DNA of 7,930 nt from Candidatus Gottesmanbacteria bacterium. GTDB taxonomy: Bacteria; Patescibacteriota; Microgenomatia; JACPZF01. Within the stretch, counting starts at the first letter, position 1. Each line of letters opens with the position of its first letter. The translations under genes and the position numbers were made by a program. The notes beneath the pieces are model-generated. The model searched no databases. It was not told the DNA's origin and saw only the letters and a program-made list of their open reading frames with translations. The stretch is from contig JACPZF010000023.1 of the NCBI GenBank assembly GCA_016195615.1, positions 1 through 7,930 on the forward strand, in the 5' to 3' direction. Below are positions 5,099-7,930 of this stretch, piece by piece.

Positions 5099-5632
5099 AT
5101 GATAAATATTTTCCAAATTATTGATCAGGAAAAAAAATGGCCCATTCGCAGTGTCCAGAAAAAAGATCTTCGCAAACTAGAATACGGCTTAATGTATCGG
5201 CGCTATCGGAAATTAATGGAGCTAAGTTTTTTAGATCACCAATACGAAAAAAAAGTCTATTTGGTAGCTCTGGTTAAAAATAAGGTCGCGGGCCAAATCA
5301 TCATTGACTGGCGGATTTTAAAAGACGAAACGAAATCCGATGGCAAAATTCGCGCGTATCTTTATTCGCTCCGTGTTTATCCACCATACCGTAGTAAAGG
5401 CTTAGGAACAGCCATGATTCTCTTTTGTGAAAATTTTTTGCGGGAACGAGGTTTTAAAATTGCCACGATTGCCTGCGAAAAGAAAAACCCGCGCGCCCTG
5501 AAACTTTATGAAAAAGTAGGCTATAAGATATTTAAAGAAGAAGAGTCGGCGTGGGAGTTTTATGACCACAATAGTATCTTAAGAAAAATGAAAGAGCCGG
5601 AGTGGATTTTGGAGAAAGAGCTAACTACTTAG
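5099..5632 (+). CDS. GNAT-family N-acetyltransferase
   Basis: The 177-residue protein is a GNAT acetyltransferase, which moves an acetyl group from acetyl-CoA to an amine. The acetyl-CoA-binding motif A is clear: the strand LYSLRVYPPYR (88-98) is followed by R98-S-K-G101-L-G103, which binds the pyrophosphate, and a helix. Motif B follows with ATIACEKKNPRALKLYEKVG (about 120-139), including the usual N-x-x-A-x-x-L-Y-x-K-x-G-Y signature. The N-terminal 50 residues are unusually basic and aromatic (YGLMYRRYRKLMEL). The substrate is unknown and could be a protein terminus, an antibiotic or a metabolite. No promoter or SD is seen before the ATG, and the 28-base gap to the btpA-like gene is repeat, so the gene is probably cotranscribed. 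The 3' end overlaps the convergent kinase gene by 8 bases. Confidence 0.88.
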   Translation: MINIFQIIDQEKKWPIRSVQKKDLRKLEYGLMYRRYRKLMELSFLDHQYEKKVYLVALVKNKVAGQIIIDWRILKDETKSDGKIRAYLYSLRVYPPYRSKGLGTAMILFCENFLRERGFKIATIACEKKNPRALKLYEKVGYKIFKEEESAWEFYDHNSILRKMKEPEWILEKELTT

Positions 5633-6281
5633 CTATTTGCCTGAGCGCAGTTTTTACTTCGCTTAAAAACTTCTTAAAATTCCTCGGCTCGGAGAGCATA
5701 TCGTATTTTCCCGTATCGAATTCCAAAACATGCTTTTCTTCGGATCTAAGTTTCTCCACGAGCTCATTTAAGCGATCGCTTAATTGGTAAAGATAAACCT
5801 GATCATAAGCTTTTTCAAAATCCCGGCCGCGCAGAGCAATTCTTTCGAGAAGCACCAAGGGCTTGGCTTTTAAGACAACGACCAAATCTTCATCGCCATC
5901 GTAAGAGCTCTTTTTAATATCTTCTGTCAAATCAAGATAAAACTGCCATTCGGCATCCGTCATCGTCCCTTGTTTCAAATGATTCCTGGCATAAACCCAA
6001 CAACTCATGAGGATGCCGCTATCGACAATAACCGAGCCTTTTTTTAACAAATCTCTTACCGCCGCTAGTTTCTTAAGGCGCGCTTTGGTAAAATATAATT
6101 CCGTGGCAAAGGACCAGCGCGGGCGGTCGTTAACATACATCGGTAAAAAAGGATTTTGTTCAAAAAGATCGGCATCGACGAGAGGAGATTTTAATTCTTT
6201 AGCCAGAAACTGACTGACGGTGGTTTTGCCCGAAGCAATATTTCCCAAAACGGCAATATGAAAGTGTTTTTTAACGGACAT
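5625..6281 (-). CDS. Deoxynucleoside kinase (dGK/dAK-like)
   Basis: From the ATG at 6281 the protein has 218 residues, a normal size for bacterial deoxynucleoside kinases, which phosphorylate salvaged deoxynucleosides with ATP. Visible features are the P-loop GNIASGKTT (13-21), the substrate-binding region DADLFEQNPFLPMYVNDRPRW (36-56) leading into FATELYF, and the lid and thymidylate-kinase-like part LLERIALRGRDFEKAYD (144-160). Asp38 takes the place of the usual catalytic Glu, and the DRS/ERS motif reads D87-S88-G89, so the Arg is missing. Both are departures from the family, and the preferred base cannot be told. A longer frame from 6365 exists, but its first 28 residues are encoded by promoter DNA (TATAAT 6 bases before the 6281 ATG), so I reject it. 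The 3' end overlaps the GNAT gene. Confidence 0.83.
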   Translation of the reverse strand: MSVKKHFHIAVLGNIASGKTTVSQFLAKELKSPLVDADLFEQNPFLPMYVNDRPRWSFATELYFTKARLKKLAAVRDLLKKGSVIVDSGILMSCWVYARNHLKQGTMTDAEWQFYLDLTEDIKKSSYDGDEDLVVVLKAKPLVLLERIALRGRDFEKAYDQVYLYQLSDRLNELVEKLRSEEKHVLEFDTGKYDMLSEPRNFKKFLSEVKTALRQIAK

Positions 6282-6287
6282 AAAAGC

Positions 6288-6315
6288 ATTATACAATTTT
6301 AATCCGCCATCGCAA
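6288..6315 (-). promoter_or_regulatory. Promoter of the kinase gene, leaderless type
   Basis: On the reverse strand TTGCGA (6315-6310), 16 bases and a perfect TATAAT (6293-6288) end 6 bases before the ATG at 6281. This fixes the start and predicts a leaderless transcript. The ALDH promoter is divergent in the same 108-base region. Confidence 0.6.
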
Positions 6316-6354
6316 AGACGTCTACGATCTCCTAAAACAGCTTTTGGATTAGAG

Positions 6355-6383
6355 TTGTTTAACAAATACCTCTATCATATAAT
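6355..6383 (+). promoter_or_regulatory. Promoter of the aldehyde dehydrogenase gene, leaderless type
   Basis: TTGTTT (6355-6360), 17 bases and a perfect TATAAT (6378-6383) are followed after 6 bases by the ATG at 6390. There is no SD and no room for a leader. Confidence 0.65.
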
Positions 6384-6389
6384 ACTATT

Positions 6390-7772
6390 ATGATAAAAAA
6401 TAAACTTATTTCCACCAATCCCGCGAAAAATTACGAAGTGGTCGGCTCTGTTGATATTTCTACACTTTCTGAAATTAAACAAAAAGTAGAAGAAGCACAA
6501 AAAACCAAAACCTTATGGAAAGAACTGGGAATTACAAAAAGATTGGAATATGTTTGGCAGATTTACGAAAAGTTAATAGAGAAAAAAAAAGACCTAATAA
6601 ATACAATTATTAAAGAAACCGGAAAATCTTTGAAAGACGCTGAGTCAGAACTTGATAGATATGGCAATAATTTTAAATGGTTTTTAGAAAATGGTGAAAA
6701 GTCTTTACAGGACGAGATAACTTTTGAAGACGAAAAAATAATCCATAAAGTTAAATATGAACCAATGGGTGTGGCGGCAGTTATTACTCCCTGGAATCAC
6801 CCTTTTGGCATGTTTGTCTGGGGAGCGATTCCTAATTTAATTGCCGGCAATACGGTGGTTTTTAAACACTCCGAAGAGTGTCCTCTAACCGGAAAATTAA
6901 TTGAAGAAATAATAAATTCCATTAATCTTCCAAAAGGAGTATTTAGTGAGGTTTATGGTGATGGAAAAGTGGGGAAAATGCTTTTAGAACAGAATATTAA
7001 TTTAATTTGGTTTACGGGAAGTTCAGCTGTAGGTAAAAGCATTTATAAAATGGCAGGAGAAAAATTCGTCAAAGCGATTTTAGAAATGGGGGGTTCAAAT
7101 CCGGGAATAATTTTTGAAGATGCTCAAGTAGACAGGTTTATTGATAAACTTTATGTGAAAAGATTTTCAACCTGTGGGCAAACCTGTGATGCCTTAAAAA
7201 GGTTGATAGTTCATAAATCTTTATTTAATGAGGTGGTGGAAAAACTAAAATTAAAAGTTGAAGAAAAGGTGGTTGGCTATCCGGAAGACCCAAAAACAGA
7301 TATAGGAAGCTTGGTGGCAAAAAGACAGGTTGAGCTTTTGGATGCACAAGTAAAAGATGCAGTTAAAAAGGGAGCTCAAGTGATAACAGGTGGAAAGCAG
7401 CCAAAAAATTTACACGGCGCTTTTTATCGGCCAACAATTTTAACTAAGGTGACAAAAAACATGAGGGCTTGGAGCGAAGAAACTTTTGGACCAGTTTTAG
7501 TAGTTGTGCCTTTTGAAACAGAAGAAGAAGCAATCACGCTTGCCAACGATACAAAATACGGATTGGGTTCTTTAATCTTTACCAACGATAAGAAAAAAGC
7601 AAAAAGAGTTGCAGAAAGGCTTGAGGCAGGAACAGTAGAAATAAACTTAGGAAATCATTGGTTAACCTGCAATCCTTTTGGAGGATATAAAGATTCAGGT
7701 ATGGGAAGAGAACATGGTAAATGGGGTTTTCAGGAGTTAACTCAAATTAAAGTTATTTCCTCCGAAAAATAA
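6390..7772 (+). CDS. NAD(P)-dependent aldehyde dehydrogenase, succinate-semialdehyde dehydrogenase type
   Basis: The 460-residue protein is a full-length ALDH-superfamily enzyme oxidising an aldehyde to the acid. All catalytic landmarks are present: Asn136 in ITPWNHPF, the cofactor-binding Lys159 in VFKHSEE, the Rossmann segment FTGSSAVG (208-215), the general base Glu232 in LEMGGSNPG, the nucleophile Cys266 in CGQTCDALKR, and Glu364/Phe366 in EETFGPV. The C-terminus NPFGGYKDSGMGREHGKWGF is typical. The length is shorter than that of betaine-type ALDHs and fits the GabD1-like or generic succinate-semialdehyde group, but the true substrate is not proven. The enzyme is cytosolic and probably tetrameric. 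The gene is alone, with its own promoter. It is richer in A and T, with more Lys codons, than the GNAT and kinase genes, possibly a separate origin. No clear terminator follows. Confidence 0.92.
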   Translation: MIKNKLISTNPAKNYEVVGSVDISTLSEIKQKVEEAQKTKTLWKELGITKRLEYVWQIYEKLIEKKKDLINTIIKETGKSLKDAESELDRYGNNFKWFLENGEKSLQDEITFEDEKIIHKVKYEPMGVAAVITPWNHPFGMFVWGAIPNLIAGNTVVFKHSEECPLTGKLIEEIINSINLPKGVFSEVYGDGKVGKMLLEQNINLIWFTGSSAVGKSIYKMAGEKFVKAILEMGGSNPGIIFEDAQVDRFIDKLYVKRFSTCGQTCDALKRLIVHKSLFNEVVEKLKLKVEEKVVGYPEDPKTDIGSLVAKRQVELLDAQVKDAVKKGAQVITGGKQPKNLHGAFYRPTILTKVTKNMRAWSEETFGPVLVVVPFETEEEAITLANDTKYGLGSLIFTNDKKKAKRVAERLEAGTVEINLGNHWLTCNPFGGYKDSGMGREHGKWGFQELTQIKVISSEK

Positions 7773-7801
7773 TACACTCTAATAATACGTAAAGGTCATT
7801 T

Positions 7802-7815
7802 CAAAACTAGTTTTG
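7802..7815. repeat. Perfect 14-bp palindrome after the ALDH gene
   Basis: CAAAACTAGTTTTG is a perfect palindrome, flanked by TTT and, two bases later, GAAA, which extends it imperfectly. It is AT-rich with no T-run after it, so it is a poor terminator. It sits just upstream of the next promoter and may be an operator or part of an element end. Confidence 0.5.
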
Positions 7816-7867
7816 TTGAAAGTATAGCACTTTGACAACTAAAATGGACAGTACACCGAGAAAGGAG
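7816..7867 (+). promoter_or_regulatory. Promoter and strong SD of the gene starting at 7876
   Basis: TTGAAA (7816-7821), 18 bases and TAAAAT (7840-7845) form a likely promoter. AAAGGAG (7861-7867) is a strong SD 8 bases before the ATG at 7876. It is the only convincing SD in the window. It sits in the loop between the near-perfect inverted arms 7844-7854 and 7867-7877. Confidence 0.55.
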
Positions 7868-7875
7868 TACTGCCC

Positions 7876-7930
7876 ATGTATGATATTAACAAACTGGTGC
7901 CAAAAAGGGTATGGAATAAATTATTAGAAG
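7876..7930 (+). CDS. Start of an unknown protein, possibly a transposase (truncated by right edge)
   Basis: Only 18 residues are visible, MYDINKLVPKRVWNKLLE, read from an ATG with a strong SD 8 bases upstream. The short piece is basic and looks like the lead-in to a helical domain. The family cannot be assigned from it. The upstream TTGACAACTAAAATGGACAG and the inverted repeats around the start look like the ends of some insertion sequences to me, and a transposase with an N-terminal HTH would fit, but this is a weak inference. The contrast with the SD-less neighbours supports a foreign origin. Confidence 0.45.
   Translation, partial: MYDINKLVPKRVWNKLLE

Noticed and set aside
5602..6213. Forward frames opposite the kinase gene (5602-5790 and 6007-6213)
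   Set aside because: They overlap a gene with intact kinase motifs and show no independent evidence.
6282..6365. N-terminal extension of the kinase to an ATG at 6365
   Set aside because: The extra 28 residues are encoded by the promoter region, including a perfect TATAAT on the coding strand 6 bases before the ATG at 6281, and they do not resemble the family N-terminus, which begins just before the P-loop.

Overview
The window is AT-rich bacterial DNA. It has short compact genes, frequent changes of strand, standard stop codons, almost no Shine-Dalgarno (SD) sequences, and many promoters whose -10 box sits 6-7 bases before the start codon. Two arrays of an 8-bp repeat encode peptides of the type NQGIKE(P/S/L). 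I associate such repeats, small genes and this gene mix with Candidate Phyla Radiation genomes, perhaps Microgenomates-like. That placement is an inference, because there is no rRNA or marker gene here to prove it.

Layout. Positions 1-295 (-) hold the N-terminal part of an ABC-transporter permease of the NitT/TauT/SsuC type, running off the left edge. 378-1034 (+) and 1107-1628 (-) are two soluble proteins I do not recognise. 1724-2203 (+) is a DUF5680-type protein whose promoter lies inside a perfect 8+8 bp inverted repeat. 2216-2359 (-) is a short coding-like remnant. 2369-3075 (-) is a vapBC toxin-antitoxin operon, with three 8-bp direct repeats across the -10 box and spacer of its promoter.

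3190/3244-5632 (+) is a probable three-gene unit: a serine-peptidase-S51/PepE-like protein with a cysteinyl-tRNA-synthetase-tail-like N-terminus, a BtpA-family TIM-barrel protein and a GNAT acetyltransferase. 5625-6281 (-) is a deoxynucleoside kinase that overlaps the GNAT gene tail-to-tail by 8 bases. 6390-7772 (+) is a complete NAD(P)-dependent aldehyde dehydrogenase of the succinate-semialdehyde type. From 7876 a new (+) gene starts and runs off the right edge. It alone has a strong SD, and it sits beside palindromes, so it may be the start of a mobile element.

How the genes relate. The window is mostly independent single genes rather than one pathway: salvage (kinase), aldehyde oxidation, nutrient transport, a stability/stress module (vapBC) and orphan genes. 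The most interesting structure lies between the genes. First, six genes share a start architecture that predicts leaderless mRNAs. Second, an 8-bp minisatellite lies exactly at the domain junction of the fused PepE-like gene, and again across the stop codon of the next gene. Its sequence keeps the reading frame open only where it is coding. I did not find a clear new multi-gene defence or biosynthetic system.
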